Positions 14,001 to 29,000 of a DNA stretch of 64,000 bases are shown one piece after another; positions within the stretch are counted from its first letter, which is position 1; the number at the start of each line of letters is the position of its first letter. Source of the stretch: Echinarachnius parma (lineage: Eukaryota; Echinodermata; Echinoidea; Clypeasteroida; Echinarachniidae); NCBI GenBank assembly GCA_037951105.1, contig JBAMJV010001824.1, positions 62,001-126,000 of the forward strand. The letters are read 5' to 3'. Position numbers and translations under genes: made by a program. The notes beneath the pieces were generated by a model. It was not told the origin of the DNA. It did no database searches and worked only from the letters and a program-made list of their open reading frames with translations.

Positions 14001-17000
14001 TGTGAGCAGACATAGCACCGTCATGTTGATCACATGGTACTCAGATGCCCCACAGGCTTGTCATTGATACTGTCTTTTACACTGACCTAAAACATGTCCT
14101 TGACATTGTCTTTCATACTGACCTTGACCATGTCCTTGACATACAGCATGAACCCTGTGTTGAGGTCAACATCTTCAGTTTGAGAAGACACTGTAAGCAG
14201 ACACAGCACCGTCAGGTTGATCACTCGGTACTCGAAAGCCCCATAGGCTTGTCATTGACACTCTCTTTTACACTGACCTAGAACATGTCCTTTATAATGT
14301 CCTTGACACTCTCTTTTACACTGACCTTGACCATGTCCTTCAAAATGTCCTTGACACTCACCTTGACCATGTCCTTCACATAGAGCATGAACCCTGTGTT
14401 GAGGTCAACATCCTCTGTTCCAGAAGACACTGTCAGCAGACACAGCACCGTCATGTTGATCACTCGGTACTCGAACGCCCCACACGCCTGCTGGCCCAGA
14501 CAGGTCTCGGCGCACCCCCACAGCGGGTTGGAGTACGACGTCACGTCAAACGGGACCTTCGCGACCTGAAGACTGCCCTGTACTGGTGACTGGTAGTAGT
14601 CCAGAGGGGTCTGACCATCACGATTGGCTTCGGTGGTGATGTCAAGGGTATCCGTGCTGTATGTCACCTCCAGGGTACCAAAGGTGCCTCCACTAGAATG
14701 ATTTAAAATATAATTGAAAGTGTTATCGACAGCATACATGTACCTTTTCTTGTAGATAGCATATAAGCTACAAGAATATCCATCCTATACAGCCTTATAA
14801 AGAGGTAATGCCGCAATTCCATTAGTAAATCTGTACAGTTTATTGACTCATAATCTTCACTATTCTTATATTCATTTGACTGGTGCAAATAGAGTCAAAA
14901 TAGACAAAAAATTGCAAGATTGGGTATTCCAGAATTATCAATGGTAGCATAATGAACAATTTTAATGTCTAGAAAGAATTAGGTTGTGAAATTATATTTC
15001 AAAATAAAAAAGTGAATTAGTAATACAAATCAGAGCTTCTCAAATTCTACCATAAAGTAGTACAAGGAATCTAGAAAGGCATCTTGCAAATCTTTCAAAA
15101 TATACTCACCACAGAGAGGCTTAAAAGTAGGGCATAGACTTAAAAGACTACAAATCTAAGCTTACCTTCTTGTGACCCTCAAATTGGCAACACTGTCTTG
15201 CATCGGAACCTCTTGCACCATGTTATCAGCGAAGGCAAACTCCACAGTGCCATGTGGGTTGTCATTGGCTTCAATGACGATAGATGCCTCAGGCTGGTTC
15301 CCTACCACTCCTCCACCGGTTGCATTCACTAGCAGCAGTACAACAGTCTGTCAACAAAATGAGCACCAGTCAATATTTTCAAATGTAAAGGATGATAATT
15401 TAATAATTTCACAGAACCATGTGATTTGAAATTTTCTTCAAACACAATAGACTGTTTCAAGGCATGTTTGGAGGTCATCTCAGATGAGTTGCAATATTTT
15501 CTTTCACATTGTTAGGGATACAAATTATATCTTTAAATTTTGTTTTCCCAGAACCGTTATTTAGCTGTCATTAAAAATCTATATAAATATCATAATAACA
15601 GTTACATTATCTCCACTTAATGGATTACCCTTTGAAGGGGTACTCATTTTTAAAGGAGTAGGATTTTACAAAGTATTTAAAAATATTTCTTAAGGAAATG
15701 TTCTCCACTTCAGGTACGCATGTTAAAGGGGTAAAGTATAATGTACAAAAGCCAATCCAATTAAATGGGGACTACAGTACTGGAAAAAAGAACAATCATA
15801 TCACCTCTCTTTCCTCTGGTACATCATCAGACAGAATGTTGAGGGTGAAGGTCCTGGTGACATCATTGGACACAAAGTACAGAGTGCCTCCGGTGGGGAA
15901 AACATCATCCAAAGCTAGTTCGCCTGTAAGCAAAAACATAACAGGGATCAGTTACAAAAATGATGATGAAATACCATGGAACTAATTATTTTCTAAGAGC
16001 ATTACTGATAGTAAGTATTAGGTTGCTTCATTGGAGACAAAGTACAGAGTGCCTCCGGTGGGGAACACATCATCCACAGCTAGTTCACCTGTAAGCAAAA
16101 CATTAAAAAAAATAACATAACTAATGATCAACTAAATTTCATGTAAAGCCTCTGTATCAGATAGCACAAATGTGATAAAATATTGAGCAACTAATCCTAA
16201 TCTAAGAGCCTAACTGAGAGCGAAGGTTCTAGGGACATCACTGGAGACAAGGTACAGAGTGCCACCCGTGGGGAACACATCATCCACAGCTAGTTTGCCT
16301 GTAAGCAAAAACATAACAGGGATCATCAACATCATCCAAAGCTGATTCGCATGCAAGTATAACATAACAAAGATCAGTTGCAAAAATGATGATGGGCCAG
16401 TTAGTTTTTTTGTTTCACCCGCCTCGGTCTCCATCAACAAGTAACTTGCGAAGCTAATGTTTTAGCATGATTGTTGCTAAGAGGAGTTCTATGAGTCTTA
16501 CCACTGATTGTTGACTGCCACTCTACTGATCACAACTTTGGAACACACTAAGGGTTAATTGTCTAATCTGTCCTTTCTCATAGTCTACCAATAACTAGTT
16601 TGACATTGCTTGATTGTTGCTAAGAAAGTATACTACCATCATTCTATTATAGCTTGAACTGTGAGAGTCTTACCATTGATTGTTGCTTGCCACTCCACAG
16701 CTACCACTCCTATGGTGCCACCACTCCTGATCACACTCAGGGTTAGTTGTCTTGTCTCTCCTTTCTTTGAGTTTATCAACAACTAGCACAAGTCTGCTGG
16801 ATTGTTTCTAAGATAGTCTAAAAGTATGATATGAGAAATTATGGCTCAACCTTATTTTGTAGGAGTCTTACCATTGATTGTTGCCTGCCACTCCACAGCT
16901 ACCACTCCTATGGTGCCACCACTCCTAATCACACTCAGCGTTAGTTGTCTTGTTTCGCCCGCCTCTGGCTCTGTCACCAGCTGGCTTGAGAATCCAAAAC

Positions 17001-20000
17001 CTGGATTACCAAAAGAAAAGAAAGGAAAATATTACTGACTGTATTTGCAGGATTGTTCTTGTAATTTGCAAATATAAATGATACTACATTTTTAATTTGT
17101 TGCAATTATCTGCAAAGATAAATGAACATTTTCAAAATCTTAAAAAAAAAAAAAAAAAGAAGAAAAAAATCATCCAAATCATCTAAGCAGCTTGGATTTT
17201 TCATATTGTTATCAACATACTGTATAAACATTTTCACCAGTTTCTTTTGGCTTCCTTTAAAAAAAGAAACCAACAAAAACAAAACGCAGAGCATTATTCT
17301 CTGTTTGTATGTGTTTGTTACAGTATGTCTATTTATCAACAACAAATACTCACCAAAGTTGCCATACGGATCATCAGACTGCTGTATAGTGACCAGGGCC
17401 TCGCTGGGGGAGCCCAGAACAGCCCCCCCAGTGATCTGCTCCAGGAGGATCACGCGAAACGTCTCCGCGACCTCCGGCGTCTGGTCATTGATGATCTCCA
17501 GGGGGAGGGGCTTAGAGGTCTCTCCGTCGTACAGGATCACGTCTGTCGACGTCACGCTGTAGTCGACTCCGACGCTGGCCGTGACTGGGATGGTCTGGAA
17601 CTTCACTGTCACCTACAAGAATAACAAATATTATTTTTAAGTGTTCTGCTACTAGCATGATTGTATTGTATAAAGAAGCTTGCTTGTAGTTGACCTCAGA
17701 TTACCTCTGACCTGGGCTAGTGACCTTTGACCATACTACAACATGAATTCCCTCCCAATGCATATATTGACCTTGTTTGGTCCCAAATGGGGGAAGGGTT
17801 ACAAATTTAGTAGCAATAATGGAACTTATAAATAGTTGACCTCAGATGACCTCTGACCTGGGCTGGTAACCTTTAACTGTACTACATCATGACGTCCCTC
17901 TTATGCTCCAATTAACCAAGTTTGCTTACCAAGTAAACCTTTAAAAATGTTGATGATGGACCAATGTATGGACAGATGGATTCCATTTGGATTGCTTAAG
18001 TCGCTTCCACCTTCGGTGGGCAAGACAGTAAAATGACTAATAATTCTAATAAAATATATTCACTTACTGTGCCAAATGTTCCTGCTGATCTGGTAACATT
18101 GATGACCGAGTTTGACTGTCCCTCTGAGACATAAACCTGACTAGAAGACAGCTGTAGCACTCCATTAGCATTGTCATTGGCAATGATCTTGATCTCACCA
18201 ACATTCTCTGTTCCAACCCTGGGTGAGCCATCAACTGTGGAAAAAGTGAATGCAGACAATTTTTTGGGGGGAAATGCTTATTCACTTGATGAACCTTGGT
18301 AGTTAAAGGAAATTATAAGATGATAAGATGATTAGGTTTGGTATGTGACGAACTGTAGTTTATAAGTTTATAAGAGTAATGAAGTGAATGGATGAATGAA
18401 TAAATCTGATGACGGTGGGAAAGAGACAACTGCTAGAAATAAATTATGGTAGAATGTTATAATATACATTTAATTTCACTTTGTTTAATTAATATTAATA
18501 ATTATATGTATGTATAATTCAGCAATAATACATCAGTCCAATTGTACAAACATAATTACCTGGCCGTTGTTGAGCAGGGCTCACTAGGCTAGTGCTGACT
18601 ATGTAGACAAACACACTCTCCTCCGTCTCAGGAATGGCATCGTTAATCAGCTGGATTGTGATGTTGGCAGTTTCCTGACCCTCACCAAAGGTCACGACCC
18701 CCTGCAAGGGGACAAAGTCCTCATTCTCAGTGGCTCTCCTGCAACCAAAGGAAAATCATAAAAATCAATTACAAAATGAATAGTTTTCAAGGATACTTAA
18801 AGTGCTACATGATGTATTTCAAGTTGCAAGTCTTGCAAATCATTGGTAAAAACGCTCATCATAAAAAGCAATTATGGAATAAAGATATTTATCATTGCCA
18901 TAAATATTGTCTTTTAATTTAAATATTTTGAATCGTTGGTATCAGCTCATCAGAATACACAATTGTGGCATAACATAATTAAGCAAATTACATAAAATTC
19001 ACTATAGTAAAGGCATTTCTCAGGAGTTAACTTGCTCAGTTCACTGCTGTTTTAAGTAAATCAGATCTTTGCTCATGATTAATATATACATGTACATGTA
19101 TGACCAGTCAGCTCTTGTTAGTTTTCTTTATAAAGTCACATATGAGATGGATTTGACATAAATCTTAGACATGAAGTAATAATAATAATGATGTTAAATG
19201 TCAAACAGTTATCGTTTATTTGTATTTATTTATTTATTAATGTATTTAATTTATTTGTTTTGTTTGCTTTTTGTTTGTTTGGGGGGGGGGGGGGGGGGTT
19301 TGGTGAGTAGACATTTTTACCTGACATGGGCTGGTAGGTTAGTTAGTTCCTCATTGATGTTCAGGGTTGCATATGACACTTGCACTCTTCCTCTTGTTCC
19401 TTGATCTCGGAAAATCTAGAGGAAAAAACAATCAAAGCGAAAACTTATATTTATTAGCATTTCTTGCTGAAAGATAATGGAAACCCATATTAAACAAATG
19501 TGGGGAACATACAATTTAAAGTTATTGAACATTTATTTAATATTCTATTACAATGTCCACCTTATTTATACAGAGGGAGAAGGTGAGACTGAAATTGTAT
19601 TCAACAACATAATTCTTTCAATCATGTACTTATCACTTAAAAGCTACCTTATTGTGTCAAACGATGACAAAATAAAAATCAAATCCTTTTCCATATCTGT
19701 GTATTAATTTCAGTGATATAACAACCAACAATTATTACCTGCAGTGTAGCAGACGGACTGTCTTCCGTTGTCGTGACAACCCGAGACTGCTGATCAATGA
19801 CAAACACACCATATGGGTCATCGTTGGCAAGTATTGACAGGACGGCTACAGAGGTGTTGCCAATTTGCCCATCAGTCACTCTAATGAGATTGATGTTGAA
19901 GAGCTCGTCAAGCTCGGGAACCTTTGAATAGAAAAAAGAAATGTTGAAATAAAAATAATGATAATAACAATTATATTATAAAGCAATTTAATTATTTTAA

Positions 20001-23000
20001 TCATGGACATGGTATGGCTGGATTGATAGAGCACACACTTTCCTATCAGTGAGATCCTTAGTACAAGATTGATGTTGTAGAGCTCATTAAGCTCAGTAAC
20101 CTATGAATAGAACAAGGAAAGGTAAACCTGTAACTAATACAGTCAAACCTGTCAATATACCCCCAAGGGAGACAGGAAAAGTGGTCTTTATTAGCAGTTG
20201 GTCTCAATAGATAGGTTTATCTACATGTAAACTGCTTTCCAGAAAATAAAAGACAGTGGTCTTTTCAATGGCCTTTCCATGGCATTATTACCCAATTCAT
20301 CACACACACACTCTTAATTAATTAAAATTGAAATTTAAAATTTGCCCAACTTACGTTGTCTGGCTCTATGGTGATAGCGATCATTGCACTCCGTTGGTCC
20401 ACACCAAGCGTGACATTTCCCTGTGCATTGACCAGATCACTGTTGACCAGAGCATGGGGATTGAGTGGGTCAGGGGACACTGACCAAAACACGGTCACTT
20501 CGGCCAAAGCACCTCCAACACGGACAACCTGGGGGGGGGGGGGGGGGAAGGTTGAGAAATTGAGATGGCATTGGATAAGTAAAATCATATAATATTCTGG
20601 TCCACACCGAGTGTGACGTTGCCCTTTGAGTTGACAAGATCACTGTTGACCAGTGCATGGGGGTTGAGTGGGTCAGGGGACACTGACCAGAACACTGTTA
20701 CTTCAACCAAAGCACCTCCAACACGGACAACCTGGGGGGTATAAAAGTGTTGAGATGTCACTGGATGAATACGAAAACTGTACAATCATATACAATTCTT
20801 GGTATATATTCGGGGTCTTCCCTTACGCTTTTCTTTCAGGTGGCCATAATGACACATCAGATAAACTCCCATCATATACGATTGTTAGTTGTAGATCTAG
20901 TGGCCAATTCAAGAGTTTCTCGTTGACAAATGAAATTACTGGTGGTCATTTGCACCCATGCCACCGCTTAGGGCAAACCCTGATACTATTCATTTTAAAT
21001 AATTCCCAAATTACCAATAAATTTTGTGGTACAAAGTGCACATGATTTTATAATTTTGTTTTTTTTACTAGATCGGGCCGTGGACGTTATTCACAACGTA
21101 CCTGGAAGAAAACTGTGTTGGTCTCCAGTGGCTGTGGTTCATTGGCAGTCACAAAGAGAGATCCAGCATCAAACTCAAACGTCCCGTAGGCATTGTCTGA
21201 CGGCTCGATGATCACTTCAATCGTAGAGGCTGGACCAATTTGAGCTGAGGATAAAAGAGATGGTAGGGAAACTGATTATGATTGCTTTTTCAATTAACTA
21301 TACCAAGTGATTTATATATACCATACAACACAGTGGCCTACCTACATGTACATTATAATAACATAAGGTACAGAAAAAACGGATGTGCATGTAGTCATTG
21401 TAGATTCTTAACCCAAAATACCCGGGCTATGGTCTATTGAGAATGCATGTGCAAAGAGTTTTTAACATATTGCCAGACTTGTTTACTTTTATCATGTACT
21501 AAGTATGTTGTTTGCAAAGTGATAACATATCAAACATAAAACCTTGGATAGAATAATCAGATTCTTTGACAATTTGACCATTGTTCATGTTTTAAATATC
21601 TCTTATCAACCACATCAAATTCTGCAAAGACAAACAAAACAGCAGTAAAAAAAAATTAAGAATAACTTCAACTTATGATTTTATTAATAAAGATATGGCA
21701 ATGGAAAGACATGAACAAGTTTTTTAGGAATTTTGATGCAAAATTTGCAAGAAAGGTTCTTTACTTGTCACATGGTAAAAGTAAAGCCCAAAGTGAACAT
21801 AACCATATTTCCGGATTGCATTTCAATATATTCTCAATCTAAGAACAACACGAATGATACCACAAGTCTAATTCTGATCAGCAATCCACATTTTCTAGAA
21901 CACAGACTGCAAACTAAACGGGCAGAGATTCTATGCATTAATTTTCAGAAACCAAAGTTACTCCACTGAAAAGCCAAGAAAGGAAACATCAGAGCTTCTA
22001 AGTTTGTAAAGAGAAGGACTCACAAAGCGTACAATTCAAATAAAGATGATGTGATCATTATCACATAGCAGCAATTTCAAAAGAGGGAAAAACTACTGCA
22101 AACAAAACTGCCTTCTAAGAAGTTATTTTGCATTCAGTTCAAGTACACTTACCTTCCTCAACTTCAGAGTTGTGATATGAATGCACAAAATACAATAAAG
22201 AGTAAGGGAGTGAAAAGTATGTACACATAAGGGATGGGGTGGGTTAGAATAAAGATTAGTATGTTGAAAATACACTATGTAATGTCAGGCTTCAACACAA
22301 AATCATATTAATTTCTAATTACATGAATCAGACATAATTAAAGACAAAGGTGACAGCTTGGACAATACAGAAAAATATTTGTCTTTACTAATCTATGAAT
22401 CTATGTGTGAAACTATGTGTTAATTCTACTGAGGAAATTAAAAGCCATTAAAAGTTTCAATCACTATAAAACTTTCCATGGTAACTAGACCAATAATTTG
22501 TTGCGTGATTCTCAAAATACTGAAAACAATATTTTGTATAGAAGTGGTAAAATAAATAATCTAAGAGTTATCAATAAGTTGGTAAAATACAAACAAAAAT
22601 ATCACAATGAACAAGATGGACAAAACTCAAGTTGTGTGGTGACTAATTATGTAGACAGTTGTGATGAAAATTAATTAGTTGTTTAGTGGCTAATAATGAA
22701 ATGATGACAATTTTATATTTTGTTTCAGTTTTGAAAACTCACCTCCATCTGTAGGGCTGGATAACTGTACTTGGAAGGATTTCTCCAGCTCTGCAATGTT
22801 GTTATCCACGATGTCAATGGTGATGTAGGCATACCGCTGCTGGTCTGCGAAAGCAAGGATGCCTCCAGCACTCTGAAATCACACAAGCAAATTAAAATTT
22901 GCAATTAAATATCATACTTTCTCCACTCTCTCAGAAAATAATCAATCAATCTCATCCAAATTGTAATCTTTTTTTCTACATATAATGTAAATGCCCAGTA

Positions 23001-26000
23001 CTGAAAGTATTAACCCTAATCCCACTGGGGGGGGGGGGGGCCATTTTGCCCCCCCCCCCCTGTCGTTTTTTTCGACGTGCATCTAGAGCGATTGGAATTT
23101 CACGTTCAAACTTCATGACTTTTTTCTCTCAAGTCTCCCGCACGTTTTGATATATAATTCACCCCGGTCGGACATGTAGAACTGATTTTAGAGGTCGATA
23201 ATTGCTCGACCGTCACAAAAAAATGCAATTTTTTTACAGGTTTCTATGTAATTCCTACATCCGATGCCATGTAAACTCCAAATCTGTTATAATTGTTACA
23301 TTGAATTATAATTTGGATTATTTCTTTGTTATTAGTTTAATTCATACACTTCAGAGATAAATTCTTCTAAAAAAACAAAACAACAACAATAAAAACAATA
23401 AAATACATAAGAATGTAAACAATGTGGGTAAATCCGGGAATACTAATTTGCATATTTATGCAAATTAGTGATATATTTTATTACCATACAAAACATGGAT
23501 ATGATGAATTACCTCATTTGAAAGTATTTTTACCTGAAAACCTGAAGAAATCCTGTAATTTCTCTTGATTTTAGATGAAAATCCCAATTTTCCCCCAAAT
23601 TCGTCAAAAATTTGCATATTCAAAATTTTAATTAATAAAAAAAAAAAAAATAATGGTCCAATTTTTTTTCCCCTCCAAATTATTATTCTACTAGACTAGT
23701 TTTACGTATGTGCCAATTTTCGAGTCAATCGGTCCATTCGTTTACCGAGATTTGGGGGGGGGGGGGGCCAAAATGGCCCCCCCCCCCCCCCCAGTGGACT
23801 CAAGTGATCAAAATAACCCAGTGGGATTAGGGTTAAAGGGTAAATGCAGTCACCAAACTGCTATAATTCTAGGAAATATTTTCACCAAAAGATAAGAATT
23901 AAATAACTCCATACAATCCAAGGAATTTAATAATCACATTTATTTATGACACAAAATATTTTCAAAAGATAATAATTCCAAACAAATAAATCTAAAATTA
24001 TAATATTTACAGAACTCACTTCAAAGTCGATGGGAAGTTTTCCAGCGGACACTGCAGTCCCATCCACCGTCCTCCACTCCACCGAGATCTCCCCTAGCAA
24101 CCCCTGCGCCCTAACAACCAGTAACCAAGCAACCCCATCCTCCTCCCCGACCCTGGTCATCACAACACCAAGAGCTGGAGGGATGAGGGGATCAGACTGG
24201 TTAGGAGGGGATCCGACGGAGAACTGTAGCAGGCCGTGTGGGTTGTCACTGGCTGGGACGGACACTATACTGGTGGCAGCGGTGGGATCGATGCTGGCGC
24301 CGCTGGTGTTGGTGGAGCCGATCACGCCATCGTCCGACAGGGGCAGGTCCGAGACCAGGACTACCACAAACTCCTCCAGGACCTCGGGGTCCAGGTCATC
24401 CACGGTTGTGAAGGTGAACGTCTAGGGGATGATGGAAAAAATGGTAAATGGTAAATAATGTTACACCAATTTGAGAAGTAGAGCAGTTAAGTGTGACACA
24501 ATACTTTGTGGCCGGATTGGGCAACCAAATGTAACATACTTTTTTTTATATTGTTTTCCTTCCTTTAAGGCCACTAGATTTAGGTTTCGAACCACTAGAA
24601 TATGAGATGCCTTGATCTTACTTGTTCAATTGGGCAACACAGATAATAAGTTAATTTTTAGCATTGTAAATTAACCCATTCAGAACTGGTACCCCAAAAT
24701 ACTTGGGCTAGGGTCTATAGAAAAAAGCATGTTATACAAAGAATGATCAAGCTTCAATATGTTAAAGGTGCACGTGTAAAGTGGTCAGATATTGCCCAAA
24801 ATGACATTTGAGACTTCAATCCTGTACCAATATCCTGTAAGATATGTCAAAATCATGTGTGAATGTTTCATTGAAAAAGAACACTGCTTTCCTGGTTAAA
24901 AAAGCGAAAAGATGCGTCAGCTTTTACAACGGACGTTTATGAGGTTTATGACCGTTTGTTAACGCTTTTGAGCTGAATGATAAATATCGTCATACTAAAG
25001 GGTCATTTGAAAAAATCTAACCCTATTTTATTCTTCTCTTACCATAAGCTAAACAACACGGTAGAAGAGAAACGAGGAAGCTCCAAGTAATTTTTGTGGA
25101 GTTCGACACTTTACAGGCTTCACTTTAACATACATGTACATGATGAGATACATACCTGCTCCCTCACTCCGTTTCCAAACTCCACCATCCCTGACGCATC
25201 AACAAAGTCCTCTGCTGCGATCAGATCAGTTACTAGGTGACGCACCTCCCAGGGCACCGTGACGATGCCCTGGTCACCACGGCTACGGGCGACCTCGCAT
25301 GTAAACTGGAGGGCCTCTGGGGATGTCTGAGATGCATTGGTGGAGGTGCACTGCCCAGAGAAGCCAAAGAGCCCATTGGCATTGTCACTCTTCAAGACTG
25401 AGGAATGAAAAGGGAGAGCAAAAATCAAATCGATCACTATTCATGGATTAACAAAGAAACCAAAATAAGGAATAAGACAACAAATTTAAAACATAAAAAT
25501 GTAAAGTAATGATGGGTTTCAAAAAGGTGGCTCTGCTGTACCGCATGAAGTATGTTTCCTGTGAAACTAATTTACAAATATCTACGCATTTACCGTTAAG
25601 CTTGACTGAATTACGAAATGGAAGTTGTGGTCCTAAGAAGAACCAAATTTTCAATCAGTTTCCGACCATCTGAACAATATCACAAGAACTTTATGCCTGG
25701 GCAAGTAAAATTGATGTTGGGCACCTACAAATTGATAAATGGTACAGTTTGGTTGCCCGACGGTGCAACTTACATTCCTGTTCAACTACGAGAGTAGAAT
25801 GTAAAATGTTATTTCTTACATGTAAATGAAGCGTAAATGTAAATATTCTCTTTGGCCAAGTCAATTTTGAAAATGTATTATTTTACGTGCCCAAACAGGC
25901 TAGTGAAGAAGAAAAATTAGTGTGGAGGCTTGTATATAAAACCGCTATATTGTTGGATCCTGGTCGGGTCATACCAGTGTTCCGCCTGGAATTTGCTGGA

Positions 26001-29000
26001 AAAGTGTGTTTTTGAAGCTAAAAAGTGGATAAATAATTTGTTATACGTTTGTTTTACACACCAGCGATTTACACAACTATTATATTGTTAAGATGCTTGC
26101 ATATTTATATATAATTTGTATATACTAGATTGTATGTCGTTGAACACTTTACATTATTTACACTATTGCATAAGTAGTTTGTCTTTCTGTATAATTTAAA
26201 TATATAATGTTGTCATACCATATTATGTGTTTACACTTCTACGTTTGCTACGTTATAGCTTTGGATGACAACTTGATATATAATGTTACATTATTCTTTA
26301 TTCTTGAGCAGATTCTTGTTACCGCATTCTTTTCTTACATGCTCCTTTTCTATTTACTTTAGAAAGCTTCACTGACACTCAAGTGTTAGACCTTAATCTC
26401 CTTTTCTTACATGCTCCTTTTCTATTTACTTTAGAAAGCCTCACTGACACTCAATTGTTAGACCTTAATGCTCTACCTGTAAGCCCTACCCGAGTTGCGT
26501 GGAATGTAAATACTACCCGGCTTGCCTCATGTACTGACCTGATTACACAACTCTCGCTCTTAACTCTCGAATTAAACCGTTACTTTATATACCACTATTG
26601 TTCACTTTTTATTAATGTTGATTGTATTTTGGTAAACATCAGTATATTATACACAAAGACCTTTTTAATTACATAACATTCATAGTTAACTTATGAATAG
26701 TCAATCCGATTTACTGCTCGCATTTTCTGACATGGACCGACCTGGCGCCATGACCCTTTGGTCACACTACGGTAATCTTTTCTCCCCCTCCACACATTAC
26801 CCCTTTTCTTCTTCATTCCTAAAACCACTATAGTGTTGGATCCAGGTCGGGTCATACCAGTGCTCTGCTTTGAATTTTCTGGTAAAATTGTGTGTTTGAA
26901 ATTGCAAAGTGGATTAATCATTAATCATTTGTTATACATATGTTTTACATACTATCGATCTACACAAATACTATATTGATAAGATGCTTGCATATTTATA
27001 TTTATTTGTTATATACTTGATTGTATGTCATTGAACACTTTACATTATTGCACTTTGTTCTTCTGTAAAGTATTAGTATGCAATTTTATATTCAATCCTT
27101 TACTTTTTGTGTGTTTGTTTGGATCTTACTTTTATGATCGGTAATCAAATGTGCAACCATTGATTTATATTGTTGTATTCTTTAAAAAGAAGGTATTATT
27201 CCCATTAATAACTGTTTTTTTTACAAGGCATCTCGCTATTTAGTCTTGACACATGTATTTGTGTAATATGTTACTTTATAGTCACTGTCAATCAGTGTAT
27301 AATCGTTTATTTGCCCTACTTACAGAGACTTCTGATGTGTTCTTGTCCAGTTTTGTTCGTGTTTTGTTTCATCTTCTCTCCTGTTTGTATCTTGATGTCA
27401 TATGTTTTCTTATCATACGCTCATACGATTTACTATATACTGTTTCATTTGCATTGCTTTCACTTCATTTTAATGACGCCAATACTTACCTTATCTGTAT
27501 TACTCTTTCGCTTTTATACTTTCAGATCCTGCTCTTTAGCATATTATGTCGACTTTGAATGATCAAATGGCCTTTAATACACTCAATGATGATGACCTTT
27601 TTGATTTATTTAGATCCTCGTCAACTGTGAATGAAGTAAATTATGATTCATTGACAAATTTTGATGAAAGTGTTGTGAATCATATTAATTCCTCTGCGGA
27701 AGAATTAGAACTTGATTTTAATTTTGATGATCCAGCAAGCTATAATTTTACTAAATATATAACTAATCATCAATTTCATGATATTGTTAAGGATTTTGAA
27801 AATGATACGTTTTCTTTACTACATGTGAATATAAGAAGTTTGAATAAGCACTTTGATGATTTAAAATTATTTTTGGATAACCCTACTGAAAATCCCTTTT
27901 CTGTAATTGGTCTTACAGAAACTTGGGTAAATCAAGATTTAAATCAACCATATTCTCTTTCTGATTATGATTTTGTGGTAAAAAATAGGCAAAATAGAAT
28001 TGGTGGTGGTGTGGCCTTATATGTTCATACAAAATATAATTATATTGTTCGAGATGAAATTTCGCTTAGTAATGATTTTATAGAATCTCTTTTTATTGAA
28101 ATAATTATTCCTAATAGTAAAAATATATTAATTGGCGTTATATATAGACCACCAAATTCTAATGTGAAAGATTTTTTAACGCACTCATCGGATTTATTGC
28201 GCTGTCAAATATTTAATAATAATGACTCCTTTATAATGGGAGACTTTAATATTAATTTATTGAAACGAGATCATGATCATAATAATGTGTCCCAGGATTT
28301 TCTTGAGATCCTCTTAAGTGCTTCTTTTTTACCTCTCATTTCTAAGCCAACTCGTGTTGTAAGCCCCTCTTCTACTTTAATTGATAATATTTTTTCTAAT
28401 GTTATACCTCATCCTGAATCTTACATTGTCCTTTCTGATATGACAGATCATTATCCTATTATGACGTATTATACTTTATCACAATCTGTCAAAAGTGGTC
28501 CTCGTCCATTAAGACGTAAAGTTAATTGTGAGAATATAGCACGACTTGGTGCTAGCCTTGAAAATATAGATTGGTCTTGTGTTTATGATATTGATGAAGT
28601 AAATTGTTCATATGATATGTTTTGTGAAATTTTAAATGGTCAATTAGATATTTGTATGCCAATCCAAAGAGATAAGGGTACTAATTATAAAAAAAATCCT
28701 AGACTACCTTGGATTTCCAAGTCTGTATTGCGATCGATAAATAGAAAGAATAACCTTTATTATAAATATAAGTCAGTTGGAACTGAACAATCTAAAATAA
28801 AATATACATCGTATAAAAATACTCTGACTAAAATAATTCGTTTGGAAAAGAGAAAATATTTTGTGGATCGCTTAGAATTATATAAGCATGATATGCAAAA
28901 TACGTGGAAAATTATTAAACAAGCAATGAATATAGTAAAAAATAAATGTGACATAACTAAAATTAATGTTGATAATGAGATTGTTGAAGATCCTAATGTT

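Noticed and set aside
16674..16782. Alternative exon 30
   Set aside because: Donor intact, but the only acceptor below an in-frame stop gives the wrong phase.
17122..17624. Plus-strand open frames across exon 29
   Set aside because: Antisense shadows of a GC-rich exon; similar shadows cover exons 5, 6, 21 and 53.
23014..23030. Telomere-like CCCTAA
   Set aside because: A single unit at a transposon end, not an array.
26383..26676. ORF1 of the LINE
   Set aside because: Hydrophobic 97-codon frame without coiled coil, zinc knuckle or RRM features; likely chance.
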